Positions 24,172 through 34,453 are shown, counted from the stretch's first letter. The stretch: 64,000 bases of DNA from Pseudothermotoga sp. (GCA_025060105.1 JANXCS010000003.1:211341-275340), one strand, 5' to 3'. Program-made: numbers and translations. Notes: a model not told the origin generated them from the sequence alone.

Positions 24172-26023
24172 CACCCTGAGCGAACAATCGGAACGAATTG
24201 AGCGCACACAACACCATCACACCGGTGTCTGCGAAGACGCCTTGCCACATGGTTGACTTACCCATCATCGCTAAAACGATGAAGAACACTTTCACACCGA
24301 TCGCCAGAACGATGTTCTGAAGCACGATTTTCCTTGTATTTCTACCGATGGAAATCAGTTGCCAAACTTGTGCAGGTTCACCGCTCATCACGACGGCGTC
24401 GGCCACTTCGAGCGCCGCATCGTTTCCCAACGAGTTCATCGCGACACCAACGTCCGCTCTCGACAGAGCGGGTGTGTCGTTCACACCATCCCCAACGAAC
24501 ATCGTCGTTCCTTCCTCCAAGATCTTCTCTTCCAACAGCGTGAGCTTGTCCTCAGGCTTCAGTTCAGCAAAGTAGGAAACTCCTCCGAGTTTCATCGAAG
24601 TCTCTTGAACCGCACTCTTCGAATCACCACTCATGATGTAAACTTTCAAGCCCGCCCTTTTCAGCCTTTCGACGGTCTCCAAGGCGCTGTCTTTCAATTT
24701 CTCTTTGAAAGTGAGTGTACCAGCGTACAGTCTGTCGACAGAAACGTGTACCGCCTTAGTGTCGAGCTTGCACACACTCTCTGGATGCTCTATGTTTTCT
24801 TCGTGCAGGAATCTGTCGTTGCCCAGATGGACCAACCTGTCCTTTACGAACACCTTCACTCCCAAACCAACGAATTCCTTCGGCTCTCTCAACAGTGTAT
24901 GGTTAGTCTTGAAGGAGTCCGAGATGGTCCTGGCCAACGGATGGTTCGAACTGAGTCCTGCGTGCGCTGCGAAGAAAAGAACCTCGTCTTTCGAAAAACC
25001 GTTGTGAGGCTCGATGGAAGCGAGTTCCAGCTTTGGCTGAGTCAAGGTGGCGGTTTTATCGAACACCACATTTTTAACGTTCGCAACCGCATCGAGATAT
25101 TCTGCACCTTTAACGAATATGCCGTTCTTCGAAGCCTTCCCGAGCCCAGCGACGTAAGTGAGAGGTACACTGAGCACCAGGGCGCACGGACAGGAAATGA
25201 CCAACAAGATCAGTGCCCTGTAGAGTGAGGCCGAAAAGCTCAGTTTGAAAACTGTGGGCAAGATGAAGAGCAAGAGGGCGGCCGTCAAAACGACGATCGG
25301 TGTGTAGTACTTCGCGAACAATGTGATGAACCTTTCGGCTTTCGCCTTCCTAGCTTTGGCATTTTCGATCAACTGAGCCAATCTCGCCATCGAAGATTCT
25401 TCAAAGCTTTTCGATATTCGAACCTTCACATTTCCGTTGATCACGATCGAACCTGCGTAAACTTCGTCCATCACCGTCACAGTCTTTGGAAAAGATTCTC
25501 CAGTCAGGTGCGATAGGTCCACCTCCGCTACGCCTTCCACGACGATCCCATCGCTCGGGACCTTCTCACCGACCCTAACGAAAACCACATCTTCAACCTT
25601 CAATTCGTTCACGTGAACCTTTTTGAGCTCGTTGCCTTCGATCTTCCAAGCGTAACGTGGTGATTCGAAGAGCAACTTCTTCATTTCCTTGCCGGACCTA
25701 TCCACCACGTAACGTTCGAGTAGCTCTCCGAATCTGTAAAGGACCATCACGACGGCGGCTTCTGGAAATTCTCTGAGAAAGAGTGCACCAACGGTTGCGA
25801 TGCTCATCAAACTGTACTCGTTGAAGAATCTCAACTTGGCGAAATTTTTGAAAGTCTTTTTCAGCACTTCAAAACCTGAAAGAGCGTAAGCGATCAAAGC
25901 CAGTTCGAAAATCTTGGTCAGCAGAGAGATGAAAATCACACTCGAAGAAACGATCAGCAGAACGAGCTGTCTTGTGTACTTCCCGCTCGACTTTTGAGCT
26001 TTGCACCTTTCACAGTCTTTCAA
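24122..26023 (-). CDS. Heavy-metal P1B-type ATPase (Zn/Cd/Pb class) with DKTAT motif
   Basis: A 633-residue metal-exporting ATPase. Motifs in order: a short N-terminal CERC in place of a full metal-binding domain, actuator TGES at 174-177, membrane CPC at 278-280, the phosphorylation site D322 in DKTATLT, HPLA at 361-364 and GDGVNDTPAL from 511. The SCPCALVLSVP segment fits the Zn/Cd/Pb class. The phosphorylation motif reads DKTAT instead of the nearly invariant DKTGT: codon GCC, at 25049-25051, encodes Ala325. The rest of the protein is intact. The start is TTG at 26023, 6 nt after the ArsR-family stop and preceded by AAGGAGTGA. Metal efflux is likely, under control of the upstream repressor. 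Confidence 0.9.
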   Translation of the reverse strand: MKDCERCKAQKSSGKYTRQLVLLIVSSSVIFISLLTKIFELALIAYALSGFEVLKKTFKNFAKLRFFNEYSLMSIATVGALFLREFPEAAVVMVLYRFGELLERYVVDRSGKEMKKLLFESPRYAWKIEGNELKKVHVNELKVEDVVFVRVGEKVPSDGIVVEGVAEVDLSHLTGESFPKTVTVMDEVYAGSIVINGNVKVRISKSFEESSMARLAQLIENAKARKAKAERFITLFAKYYTPIVVLTAALLLFILPTVFKLSFSASLYRALILLVISCPCALVLSVPLTYVAGLGKASKNGIFVKGAEYLDAVANVKNVVFDKTATLTQPKLELASIEPHNGFSKDEVLFFAAHAGLSSNHPLARTISDSFKTNHTLLREPKEFVGLGVKVFVKDRLVHLGNDRFLHEENIEHPESVCKLDTKAVHVSVDRLYAGTLTFKEKLKDSALETVERLKRAGLKVYIMSGDSKSAVQETSMKLGGVSYFAELKPEDKLTLLEEKILEEGTTMFVGDGVNDTPALSRADVGVAMNSLGNDAALEVADAVVMSGEPAQVWQLISIGRNTRKIVLQNIVLAIGVKVFFIVLAMMGKSTMWQGVFADTGVMVLCALNSFRLFAQGVKFSSSRSRKASANNI

Positions 26024-26029
26024 GCGACA

Positions 26030-26377
26030 TCACTCCTTGGCATGCTCGAGTGCGGAAGAGATCAGATCGAGTACGTGTTTGTCTTTGAGCTTGTGTACGA
26101 CCTGCTTTCCTACCCTGATCGAATCGACGAGATTGGAAAGCTTCAACACCCTCAGCTGGTGAGACACGGCTGACGGTGAGAGCGATAGGATCTGAGATAG
26201 ATCGCACGTGCACAGATCGGATTTCGAAAGCGCTATGAGTATCTTCAACCTCGTTTCGTTTGCGCACGCACGTAAAAGTTGAACCATCCTCTCAACAACT
26301 TGCTTAGACTCAAGCTGTGAACTGACCTTCGCCACAAGATCACCGTGCTCGTGCTTCTCACCACACACGTTCTCCAC
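26030..26377 (-). CDS. ArsR/SmtB-family metal-responsive repressor (CadC-like)
   Basis: A 115-residue winged-helix repressor. The metal-sensing alpha-3N site is visible as DLCTCDL, preceding the recognition helix SPSAVSHQLRVLK; the N-terminus adds one Cys and two His in CGEKHEHGD, which could complete a Cd/Pb/Zn site as in CadC. The start is GTG at 26377, 7 nt after GGGG; the possible TTG at 26401 lies in the operator and has no ribosome binding site. Metal binding would release the operator at 26394-26417 and derepress this gene and the downstream P-type ATPase. Zn, Cd or Pb are the likely effectors; the exact metal is unknown. Confidence 0.9.
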   Translation of the reverse strand: MENVCGEKHEHGDLVAKVSSQLESKQVVERMVQLLRACANETRLKILIALSKSDLCTCDLSQILSLSPSAVSHQLRVLKLSNLVDSIRVGKQVVHKLKDKHVLDLISSALEHAKE

Positions 26378-26393
26378 AGGATCACCCCAATAT

Positions 26394-26450
26394 TTGAACA
26401 ACTGCTCAATTGTTCAATAGTATTATAACACGTACCGTCCGACACATCAA
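26394..26450 (-). promoter_or_regulatory. Promoter and operator of the metal-resistance operon
   Basis: On the minus strand TTGATG (26450-26445) and a perfect TATAAT (26427-26422) are spaced 17 nt apart. Just downstream of the -10 box lies the inverted repeat TTGAACAA with TTGTTCAA (26394-26417), with an internal TTGAGCA half-site. This is the usual position and type of an SmtB/CadC operator. The transcription start would fall inside it. Confidence 0.85.
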
Positions 26451-26465
26451 GACACCGTAGATTTT

Positions 26466-28916
26466 TCAAAAGATCAGCCAACTTCGAACGCTCTTCACTT
26501 TGGTCTTCTCGCCGATGGGATCTTCCTTCATATCGACTTCGACGAATTCTCGGTCCGTGCGAACTTCGGCGGTCGATCTGTCTGGACAGAAAACTCGCAG
26601 AATGACACCTTTCTCCTCTGCAGGTTTGAAGGCAGAGACGAAACCGTTCTTGATCTCAACGTTCAGTTTGGGTAGTTTTTCGAATATCCCTTGAACCGCG
26701 ACAGGTGGAACCTGATACGCCCGAACCGATTCGTAGATTTTGTTCAGTTCGTACTCGTCGTGCAGGATGATCGAAAAGCTCGCCCTATGTTCACCCAACC
26801 CTTGAGCCTCTGGAGTTTCAAAACCAGGTCCTGCATGACCAGGTCGAGTGACGAGATCGTTTCGAGAAAGCCAACCGACACTCCTGAGTATCGTCACGTG
26901 CAGGCCAGATTCATCCACAAAGATTTCTCTCAATCCTTTGGTGGTTATCGTGAATCTGTACTCAGGTACGCTGACGAACCAGTACATCGGAAATTGGTTG
27001 TCAGGCAGCTCCGACCAGCTGGAGTAATCTCCTTCGAGTCGTTCGATCTTTCTTTCCACCGGTCCGTAATAACCGTCCGTGACGATCTCAGTTACATTTC
27101 GAAGCGGGAAAACGACGCTGAGTCTGTGATCTTTAGCGACGTTTTTGAAGAACATATCCACATCGACGCGTTTTTCATCTTTATAAAAGGTGTAGATGCA
27201 CCTGAAAGGTATCTCAACCAACCGTTTCGATCTGGTCTTTCTATCCTCAGAGATCCTTTCTGGAACGTTCAAAGAAAAACTCACTTCGATTCGTTTCAAA
27301 AAAGTCGAGTCGATGAGCGTTTTCACTTCAGCTCTGCATCCTTTCGAATCGTACTTTTCCCTGCACGCGTGACTGTAGTTGTACTCGTCCCCCACATCTT
27401 CAACGTCTTCGACGTAGCACAGATTCTCTAACACTTCACCGTTCCAGTTCAATCTCAAAGCACCGTTCTTCTGCACATCGAAAACAGGTTGAAAACTTCC
27501 AGTTTTTTTCGTCTTTCCTCTGACGAACTTCAACCTCTTGAAAGACATCCCAGCCACGTTCGTTTTCATCAAACATCTGTACCGCTGACCCTCTTCACTG
27601 AACGCACTGTTCGTAGAGCGGTGAGAATAAAAATCGATCAAAAAGCCAAGATCCTGCACAAATTCGCGATCCAGAGGAATGAGAATGAAATCCACCTCTT
27701 CACCGTTCTCATCGATCAACTTCCAATCACCGTCAGGCAAACGGACGTTCAGTTCCACCAAGCCTTCATATTTTCTCTCCAGCGGATTGAAAACGGTCAC
27801 ACCCAATTCATCAACGATCTTGCCACACACGTTCAGCAGAGCTCGAGCCATGAGTGATTTTCCATGGTTCAAAGCCCTTCTCAATCTGTCTTGAACGTTT
27901 CTATGCACTTCATCGATGCTGCAACCACACAAGCTATCGTGTGGATGACACTGCAAGATCAACTTCCAACCGTACCAGAGGCTTTCTTGCGAAAGTGATT
28001 CTCCGTATAAACGCGCCATCGCCATGAGTGGCTCAACGTAGTACAGATACATCCGCTCCGCTTCGTACTGCATTATCTTTTCCCAAATCCTAGCGGAAAG
28101 TACGTCCTTCAAAATGGGTGCATGTTTTGAACTTCTCAGTTCCCCAACACACTCTTCTTTCGGTTTCTTCAACTGCGAAACGTAATCTTCCAACGAAGAA
28201 TGAACGAACTCGAACCCTTTCCCATTCAGTTGCTGAAGTATTTTCCCAACGTCGGGTCTCGGTATTTCGTGGTCCGTACCGTTCATGAGTAGAGGAGGGT
28301 TCTCTGGATCCATCTGGCTCAACTTCTCGGCCTCCAGCGACAAGTGGGATTTGAACCTTTCTTCTTCCCAATCCCAGTGCGCGGCGTTGGAATAACTGTG
28401 CGCCAGATACACCGTGTTCACCTCTTCGCCGGACAACGAGCGCCACACGAAACTGGTGCCTTTCACGTTCTCAACGCCACGCCACACCACGGCCCAATCC
28501 AAACCCAGTCCCTTCAGGATCGTCGGTGTGTAAGCGTTGTGGCCGAACATGTCGGGTAGATAGGCAACTTTAGATAGAGGTAAATCGAATTTTTTGGCCA
28601 ACTTTCGGCTGTACAGAAAGTTTCTGATCCACGATTCACCGCTTATCAAAAATTCGTCGGGAAGCACGTACCAAGGTCCGATCGCGATCTTTCCATTCCT
28701 GATGAGCTCGAAGAGCTTTTCGTTGATCCCATCGTTTTCAACGAAATCTTCTATCACCACAGTTTGGCCGTCCAGATGGAAATGCTTGAAAGAATCCTCA
28801 GATTCGAAGATGGATACGAGTTGGTTCAAAAGGATCGATAACCTCTGTCTATAGACCTCGAAGCTGGTGTACCATTCTCTGTCCCAGTGCGTGTGGGTCA
28901 CGACGAACGCTTTCAT
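26466..28916 (-). CDS. GH38 alpha-mannosidase
   Basis: An 816-residue family-38 enzyme without a signal peptide. The N-terminal zinc site is HTHWDREWYTSF, the nucleophile Asp lies in LPDMFGHNA near residue 120, and QCHPHDSLCGCSIDEVHRNV supplies later active-site His and Asp residues. The C-terminal beta-domains are complete, and the length is close to bacterial GH38 enzymes (about 800-1000). It releases alpha-mannosyl units inside the cell, perhaps from imported mannosides or glucuronoxylan-associated oligosaccharides; MngB-type 2-O-mannosylglycerate hydrolysis is an alternative, since mannosylglycerate is a thermophile solute. It begins 6 nt after the PHP-domain gene with GAGGTGAGCGGGG upstream and is the distal gene of the leftward operon. 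Confidence 0.92.
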   Translation of the reverse strand: MKAFVVTHTHWDREWYTSFEVYRQRLSILLNQLVSIFESEDSFKHFHLDGQTVVIEDFVENDGINEKLFELIRNGKIAIGPWYVLPDEFLISGESWIRNFLYSRKLAKKFDLPLSKVAYLPDMFGHNAYTPTILKGLGLDWAVVWRGVENVKGTSFVWRSLSGEEVNTVYLAHSYSNAAHWDWEEERFKSHLSLEAEKLSQMDPENPPLLMNGTDHEIPRPDVGKILQQLNGKGFEFVHSSLEDYVSQLKKPKEECVGELRSSKHAPILKDVLSARIWEKIMQYEAERMYLYYVEPLMAMARLYGESLSQESLWYGWKLILQCHPHDSLCGCSIDEVHRNVQDRLRRALNHGKSLMARALLNVCGKIVDELGVTVFNPLERKYEGLVELNVRLPDGDWKLIDENGEEVDFILIPLDREFVQDLGFLIDFYSHRSTNSAFSEEGQRYRCLMKTNVAGMSFKRLKFVRGKTKKTGSFQPVFDVQKNGALRLNWNGEVLENLCYVEDVEDVGDEYNYSHACREKYDSKGCRAEVKTLIDSTFLKRIEVSFSLNVPERISEDRKTRSKRLVEIPFRCIYTFYKDEKRVDVDMFFKNVAKDHRLSVVFPLRNVTEIVTDGYYGPVERKIERLEGDYSSWSELPDNQFPMYWFVSVPEYRFTITTKGLREIFVDESGLHVTILRSVGWLSRNDLVTRPGHAGPGFETPEAQGLGEHRASFSIILHDEYELNKIYESVRAYQVPPVAVQGIFEKLPKLNVEIKNGFVSAFKPAEEKGVILRVFCPDRSTAEVRTDREFVEVDMKEDPIGEKTKVKSVRSWLIF

Positions 28917-28922
28917 CCCCGC

Positions 28923-30164
28923 TCACCTCTTGTAAAGAAAAATGGGATTGGTCAAAAACAGGGGTCTAGCTCTGTCATCGAACGCGAGTAAGATCAAAAA
29001 GTCTTCTTTTTCATCCAGTTGGAGTTTCTTTTCAAATCCCCCACTCACATCGAAGCTCTGTGCATCTTTTTTCGTCACAACTACAAGGTTCACCCTCGAT
29101 AAACCATCGATCCTGAGCGATACGGTCCCATCGTGGAAAACAGTTTCTCCCACTTTCTTGTCGAGGACCGAAACGTCTAGCTCACCCATCGAGGACAAAT
29201 AAACTCTGCCGAACTTCATAGACCACAGCACTTCAGACATCTCCAACCCTCTGGCCACAACGTACGTCGCCATCCAGTTCGATTCGTCCGGTCTGTGTAA
29301 GTCCCTGCCCGCCACAGCCACGGCTTTTCCACCATTTCTGATGCTCCTTATCCAACCACCTATCGATTCGTAGTTCAACTCCAACCTGGTCAGATCCGCA
29401 TTCCACACCTCGACGAAATCCGCACCGAAAGGATCAAAATTGTGAGTCCATCTGCATCCCACGCAAGCTGGCTCTCCCATGGCGAACGGATGGGCCACAC
29501 CGATCAGCGCACCTTGACAGTGTGCTTCACGAACTATCTCGTGGAAGCTCTTTTCTTCACCATTCTCGTCCTTCCAATCGACGAAACTTTTTCCACCAAG
29601 CACCAGCGCGTGACCTTTGAACGTGTTCAGTTCTTGTCCGGGGAAACCCACGGCACCGTCGAGCCTTTCAAGATCTCTCCAACCGGAGACGTTGCTGTGA
29701 TCGGTCAAGAAGAAAAAATCAAAGCCTTTCTTCTTCAAAAAGATTGAAAGCTCATTCACACTCAAAGCTCCGTCGCTGTGACGAGAATGTGTGTGAATCT
29801 CACCTTTGAACGTCTTGAACGTTTCTTCACCTTCACAAATTATCTGAAGTCTGTAGCGTACGTTGCTGAACAAATAATGATTCTCAAAAAACACAGTCCA
29901 AGTTCCCGGCAGAGGTTTCGTTCTCACGGCAGATTCAGTCGCATCGAGGCCGACGACGAAACTTTCTGTATTTCTGTCGTACCTTCCCATGAACCTACCC
30001 AGCGAATCGTAGAAGAGGAGGTTCACATGGTTCTGCACTGGACCGAGCGAAGTGGGAGAGTATTCGAAACTGACGGTGAGCTTGCTCGCACCATGTGGCA
30101 CTTCGAAGTGCAATTTTTTAACCGTTTTGCATTCATCGATCTTTATCTCACCTTCGAAAATCAT
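28923..30164 (-). CDS. CehA/McbA-like PHP-domain metallohydrolase
   Basis: A 413-residue protein. About 120 N-terminal residues are beta-rich and of unknown role. A PHP domain starts near residue 125 with GEIHTHSRHSDG, followed by FFFLTDHSNVSGW, PGQELN, GVAHPFAMG and AVAGRDLHRPD, giving the usual His/Asp/Glu metal ligands. Relatives hydrolyse phosphate esters or other small esters; CehA-type proteins are often found in sugar-utilisation operons. No signal peptide is seen. The start is ATG at 30164, overlapping by 4 nt (ATGA) the stop of the ATPase remnant upstream, with AGGAG inside that remnant. The substrate is unknown. Confidence 0.83.
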   Translation of the reverse strand: MIFEGEIKIDECKTVKKLHFEVPHGASKLTVSFEYSPTSLGPVQNHVNLLFYDSLGRFMGRYDRNTESFVVGLDATESAVRTKPLPGTWTVFFENHYLFSNVRYRLQIICEGEETFKTFKGEIHTHSRHSDGALSVNELSIFLKKKGFDFFFLTDHSNVSGWRDLERLDGAVGFPGQELNTFKGHALVLGGKSFVDWKDENGEEKSFHEIVREAHCQGALIGVAHPFAMGEPACVGCRWTHNFDPFGADFVEVWNADLTRLELNYESIGGWIRSIRNGGKAVAVAGRDLHRPDESNWMATYVVARGLEMSEVLWSMKFGRVYLSSMGELDVSVLDKKVGETVFHDGTVSLRIDGLSRVNLVVVTKKDAQSFDVSGGFEKKLQLDEKEDFLILLAFDDRARPLFLTNPIFLYKR

Positions 30165-30300
30165 TCTTCATCTCTCCTGCGTATGCGAACGCCGTTCCCA
30201 TCGAAAACGTGCAGTTTGCTTCTTTTGAATTTCACGAATATTCTATCACCGCTTTTGAAAGGTGCATTCCTGTGAAAAGAATCGGTGCGGAACGATCGAT
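30161..30300 (-). pseudogene. Remnant of a CUT1-type sugar ABC ATPase (C-terminal TOBE tail only)
   Basis: In the 137-nt space between the GH67 stop and the PHP start, the minus strand reads, in one frame, about 36 residues including FKSGDRIFVKFKRSKLHVFD and ending GVRIRRRDEE before TGA. This matches the end of the TOBE domain of MsmK/UgpC-type ATPases, whose last strand typically reads VxVxFxPxKLHLFD. Nothing of the Walker or signature regions remains, so at least 300 codons have been lost. The reading-frame end still overlaps the PHP gene by 4 nt and supplies its ribosome binding site, which may be why it survives. The match is by eye. Confidence 0.6.
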
Positions 30301-32337
30301 TCAAGGATGAATCTTTCGGCCTTTTTCGTCGGGCACGTTCGTTTTTCTGAAGAAGTACGTGTTGATCACGTCCCTCCATTCTTTGGCGTGCTCAAGTTGC
30401 ATCAACAATCTTTCGTGCACCCTTTTGTACTTTTCAGAATCTATTCTGTCTTTGATCTCTTCCCACTTTCTCAGAAACTCTTCGACCTCTTCGACGCCTT
30501 CGAAGTGAAGATCGTACATGCTCTGCAACAGAGTTTTCCCCGATCTCATTCTATGATCGTAGCGCACCCTGTGGAAGAACAGTAGCAGATCTTCAGGACA
30601 GCTATCGATGCTGTCGAAAATTTCTCTCCAGGGTGAATGGTATTGAAGCGTGAAACCTGTCCCTCTGGAAGATCTGTCCACACCTATGGCTTGGCAGTTG
30701 GCTCTATGGTAAGTTCCCCATTTGGAGTATTCGTAGCCTTCGGGGTTGGGACCGTAATGATGGCCAGGATTCACCATCCATCCGAGGCCGAAGGGGGTGG
30801 TGTACTTCTCATAAGCCCTGTGAGATTTCATGAGCATGTATTTGATGTTTTCCTTGACTTTCTCATCTTTTCCAAAGGTGAGAGTGATCCAATCTTCGAC
30901 TATGCGTTCCACACTCTCGTCTGGATTGTGAGCGAGCCTTCCAAAGGTGTACAAATTCGCCTGTGCGAGATCGTGCCCAGTCCAGTTGGGATCGTCCCCA
31001 ACGTTCGAAACACCCGCGATACCACAGTTCTTTCTTTCGAAAACGGTTCCATCGATGATCCTTTTGACGAAAGAACCTGGACCTTTGGCGAAGGTGTCGA
31101 AATCCAGAATTTCTTTCCAAAACGTTCCAAGGTAACACAGATGTATCTGCTGACCGGTGTATTCCTGAGTTATCTGAAGTTCGAGGATCTGGTTCGTCTT
31201 TTCGAGGGCTCCGAACAGTGGCGATACGGGCTCTCTCACCTGAAAGTCCATCGGTCCAAACTTGGTCTGCAAGATCACGTTCTCTCTGAACTGCCCATCG
31301 AGTGGTTTGAAATTTTCGTAAGCTGCTTTCGCTCTGTCTGTGCTGTAGTCTCGCCAATCTTGAAGACAGTTGTAAACGAAAGTGCGCCAGATGACGAAAC
31401 CATCGAAAGGTTCCAAAGCTTGAGCCAGCATGTTTGCACCTTCAGCGTGCGTCCTTCCGAAGTAGTGAGGGCCTGGGTTGAACTCAGAATCTGCCTTGAC
31501 GAGGAAACCTCCAAAGTCTGGAATGAATTGGTACAGCTTTTTCACCTGTCGTTTCCACCAGTTCTTCACACCTTCATCCAGTGGGTCTGCGGTGTTCAAA
31601 CGGCCTATGTGGATGGGAGAAGCGAAGTTCACACTCAAGTATATCTTTATAGCGTACTTTCTGAAAATTTCAGCCAGTCTAGCCAGTTCCTTCAAATAGG
31701 CATCGTGATCGATGAGTAGCACGGCACGGTCTTTCACGTTGACGTTGTTCAGAACCACACCGTTGATCCCGATCGAGGCGAGGAGTCTTGCATAATCTTC
31801 GGTCCTTCGATTGATAATTATCCTGTTGGCTTTGAAGAATATCGATCTACCGGCGTATCCCCTCTCGACAGATCCATCCAGGTTGTCCCAGTGATTCAGC
31901 ATTCTGAACTTCACAGCTGGTGCTTGAGTTATGTTCATCCCTTCGAACTTTTCACCTAGCCTTACACACTCGATGAGTTTGAACGCGCCGTAGATCAAGC
32001 CAGACCTATCTTTCGCTGTGAGGATCAAAAGGTCTTTATCTTGGAACTTTCTGTGCACCAAGGCGAAAGAACCTGCCTTGTCCAGCTTTGGTGTGTCGAT
32101 GAACTTGCAAATTCGATCAACTTCACCGATGACGATGAGTTTTTTCCTGTTGATCGATTCTTTTTCGATGAGCACGTTCATGCCCAAACAATCCTTGGCG
32201 AACCGTTCGATCTCGCTGGAAACCGCCCGTTCATCGGTGAAGAGGCTGACCTTCCTGAACCATTCTCTGTAGTAAGAGATTTCTTCATCGTTCAGTTTTT
32301 CATAGTTCAACCAACACATTTCGTAGTTTTTCGGCAC
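30301..32337 (-). CDS. aguA: GH67 alpha-glucuronidase
   Basis: A 678-residue intracellular enzyme that removes 4-O-methylglucuronic acid from the non-reducing end of xylo-oligosaccharides. Typical GH67 segments are [19 protein letters not shown] near residue 145, [12 protein letters not shown] carrying the catalytic Glu, and [28 protein letters not shown] and [14 protein letters not shown] further on. The length is as expected. The start is GTG at 32337, 7 nt after GGGGG; a TTG two codons upstream is too close. It lies 14 nt downstream of the GH42 gene. In T. maritima the equivalent gene also adjoins an oligopeptide-type ABC transporter and GH10 xylanase, so cooperation in glucuronoxylan use is well supported. 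Confidence 0.95.
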   Translation of the reverse strand: MPKNYEMCWLNYEKLNDEEISYYREWFRKVSLFTDERAVSSEIERFAKDCLGMNVLIEKESINRKKLIVIGEVDRICKFIDTPKLDKAGSFALVHRKFQDKDLLILTAKDRSGLIYGAFKLIECVRLGEKFEGMNITQAPAVKFRMLNHWDNLDGSVERGYAGRSIFFKANRIIINRRTEDYARLLASIGINGVVLNNVNVKDRAVLLIDHDAYLKELARLAEIFRKYAIKIYLSVNFASPIHIGRLNTADPLDEGVKNWWKRQVKKLYQFIPDFGGFLVKADSEFNPGPHYFGRTHAEGANMLAQALEPFDGFVIWRTFVYNCLQDWRDYSTDRAKAAYENFKPLDGQFRENVILQTKFGPMDFQVREPVSPLFGALEKTNQILELQITQEYTGQQIHLCYLGTFWKEILDFDTFAKGPGSFVKRIIDGTVFERKNCGIAGVSNVGDDPNWTGHDLAQANLYTFGRLAHNPDESVERIVEDWITLTFGKDEKVKENIKYMLMKSHRAYEKYTTPFGLGWMVNPGHHYGPNPEGYEYSKWGTYHRANCQAIGVDRSSRGTGFTLQYHSPWREIFDSIDSCPEDLLLFFHRVRYDHRMRSGKTLLQSMYDLHFEGVEEVEEFLRKWEEIKDRIDSEKYKRVHERLLMQLEHAKEWRDVINTYFFRKTNVPDEKGRKIHP

Positions 32338-32351
32338 GTTCAAACCCCCAT

Positions 32352-34379
32352 TCAGTCAGATTCTTCCAACACCAAAACATCTTCCGGTCCGATGGATATT
32401 TCGCCTCGAAAGATCTTCCCACTCAAAAGATCTCTCCAACTTCCACCACCAATGTCCACTCTCTTGCCGACTTTGTCGAAATTGAGTATGAACAAAAGCT
32501 TTCCTCCGGTGTTTTTCTCTTTCTGCACGATTTCGATGCCATCGATGGGTTCTCTGCAAAATCTTTCAAGGTCGTGTTTTGAGACCAAATAGGCCACAAA
32601 ATCGTTCGCCAGCTGTTGCGATGCGCACGCTCCAACGTAGTACGCGACACCTTTGGCGTACTTGTTTGAAGTGATGCAGGCTCGATTCGTGTACAGACCA
32701 TCGACGTACCAACCCAACGTTTCTGCCTTTTCGACCTTCACGAGCGCTTCCAAAAGTTTGACGCTGTATTTTTTGTTCAAAAATTCTACCGTCCTTTCTT
32801 CGTTTGGAGGAAACGCATCGAACTCTTCTATTCGAACACCAAAAACTTCGTTCAAACCAGCCAGATACCCACCGAGCCACACCAAATTGTCCTCGTCGCT
32901 GATCCCACTCATCGTCGTGGCGACGAAAACTCCACCGGATCTTACGTAACTTTCTATCTTCTCAGCCGTCTTTTTATCCACCATGAAGAGCGCTGGGCCG
33001 AAGATAACTTTGTATTTATTGAAATCTTCTTCAACGCTCACAACGTCCACTCCCACACCCCACCTCAACAGCGCTCTGTAGTACTTCTCGAGCTCCTGTA
33101 GATAGGTGAAATCGATGTTTGGACCTGGACTGTCTTCCAAAGCCCACCAGCTGTTCCAATCGAACAGTACAGCGACTCGCGACAGAACTCGTGTGTTCAA
33201 GACTCTATCTTGCAACTTCTTCAACTCTTCCCCCACGCGTTTCACCGCGCCGAACACTCGCGTTTCGTTGCTATCTGCGTGGGTTATCACCGCTCCGTGG
33301 AAGCGTTCGCACCCACCGCGCGATTGCCTTATCTGGAAATAGAGTGCAGCTTCCGCACCGTGCGCCAAGGACTGAAACGTGTGCAACCTGAGAGCCTCTT
33401 CGGATTTTTGATGGTTGTACCATTTCCATATCGCCTGTGAAGGGGATTGTTCCATCAGAACGAAGGCTCTTCCACCGGCCAAACCCCTCACGAGCGCGTG
33501 CCTCATGGAAACCTTGGCGTGGTCTTCACCGTAATCTGGATAGCTGTCCCAAGAGACTATGTCCATACGCTTGGCCCATTCGAAATAATCGAGGGGCTTG
33601 AAAGTCGCCATGATGTTCGTCGTTACAGGCACGTTCGGTGTGTGCTTCTTGATGGCCAGATATTCAAGTTGAAAACATTCAAGGAGGCTTTCGTTCATGA
33701 ACCTTCTGTAATCTTGGTACGCGGCAGGATTCGTCGATTGAAACCTGTCTTTTCTGAACATGAGAAAGTTGCGCGTCGTTGGGATCGGTATTTCCTGCCA
33801 ATCGTACACTCTCTGACCCCAAAAATCTGCATACCAAGCTTGGTTGAACTCTTCCAAGGTCTTGTATCTGCTTTTCAACCATTCTCTGAACTTTTCCGCG
33901 CACGTTTCACAGTAACAATAGTTCGAATATTCGTTGTTCACGTGCCAGAGCACCAAGGGCTTGTAATCTTTGTATCTCTCGGCGAGTTTTTCAGCTATCT
34001 TCACCGAGAATTCTCTGTATTTTTCACTGTTTGGGCAAAAGTTTGCCCTGCCACCGGGCGTTTTTCTGTGCCCGTTCATATCGACGGCCAAAATGTCTGG
34101 ATACTTTCGCACCATCCACAACGGCGGTGCGGCGGTCGGTGTCGCTAAACACACGTAAAAACCTTCTTTCTCAAAGATCTCGAGTGTTCTGTCCAAATAG
34201 GTGAAATCGTAACGATCTTCTTCCGGTTGGATCAAAGACCAGCAGAACACGCCGACCGTGACGATGTCCATTCTGGCTTGCTTCATCCATTCCAGATCTT
34301 TCTTGAACGTCTCTTCGTCCCACTGCTCTGGATAGTATTCCCCACCGTACCAAACGACCTTCTGTCTCGGATCGATCAT
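32352..34379 (-). CDS. GH42 beta-galactosidase
   Basis: A 675-residue cytosolic family-42 enzyme. [10 protein letters not shown] opens the TIM barrel, acid/base Glu150 lies in LWHVNNEYS, and the nucleophile Glu is in [10 protein letters not shown]. The structural zinc site is complete: Cys115 in NFCP and Cys155, Cys157 and Cys160 in YCYCETC. The central trimerisation domain and C-terminal beta-domain are present. Substrates in this family are beta-galactosides and sometimes alpha-L-arabinosides, so it may trim side chains of hemicellulose oligosaccharides imported by the upstream transporter. The start is ATG at 34379 with GGAGGAATGG upstream. It follows the binding-protein gene across a terminator-like hairpin. 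Confidence 0.94.
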   Translation of the reverse strand: MIDPRQKVVWYGGEYYPEQWDEETFKKDLEWMKQARMDIVTVGVFCWSLIQPEEDRYDFTYLDRTLEIFEKEGFYVCLATPTAAPPLWMVRKYPDILAVDMNGHRKTPGGRANFCPNSEKYREFSVKIAEKLAERYKDYKPLVLWHVNNEYSNYCYCETCAEKFREWLKSRYKTLEEFNQAWYADFWGQRVYDWQEIPIPTTRNFLMFRKDRFQSTNPAAYQDYRRFMNESLLECFQLEYLAIKKHTPNVPVTTNIMATFKPLDYFEWAKRMDIVSWDSYPDYGEDHAKVSMRHALVRGLAGGRAFVLMEQSPSQAIWKWYNHQKSEEALRLHTFQSLAHGAEAALYFQIRQSRGGCERFHGAVITHADSNETRVFGAVKRVGEELKKLQDRVLNTRVLSRVAVLFDWNSWWALEDSPGPNIDFTYLQELEKYYRALLRWGVGVDVVSVEEDFNKYKVIFGPALFMVDKKTAEKIESYVRSGGVFVATTMSGISDEDNLVWLGGYLAGLNEVFGVRIEEFDAFPPNEERTVEFLNKKYSVKLLEALVKVEKAETLGWYVDGLYTNRACITSNKYAKGVAYYVGACASQQLANDFVAYLVSKHDLERFCREPIDGIEIVQKEKNTGGKLLFILNFDKVGKRVDIGGGSWRDLLSGKIFRGEISIGPEDVLVLEESD

Positions 34380-34400
34380 GCTACCATTCCTCCAGAAAGA

Positions 34401-34432
34401 TTTTTAAAAAGGGCCTACCCGAAGGTAGGCCC
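34401..34432 (-). terminator. Terminator-like hairpin after a binding-protein gene
   Basis: GGGCCTACC and GGTAGGCCC form a perfect 9-bp stem (34411-34432), followed on the minus strand by TTTTTAAAAA. It sits between the substrate-binding-protein gene and GH42 in the same operon, so it probably reduces but does not abolish read-through into the glycosidase genes. Confidence 0.78.
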
Positions 34433-34453
34433 CAAACGTGCCGAGCTCGTGAT

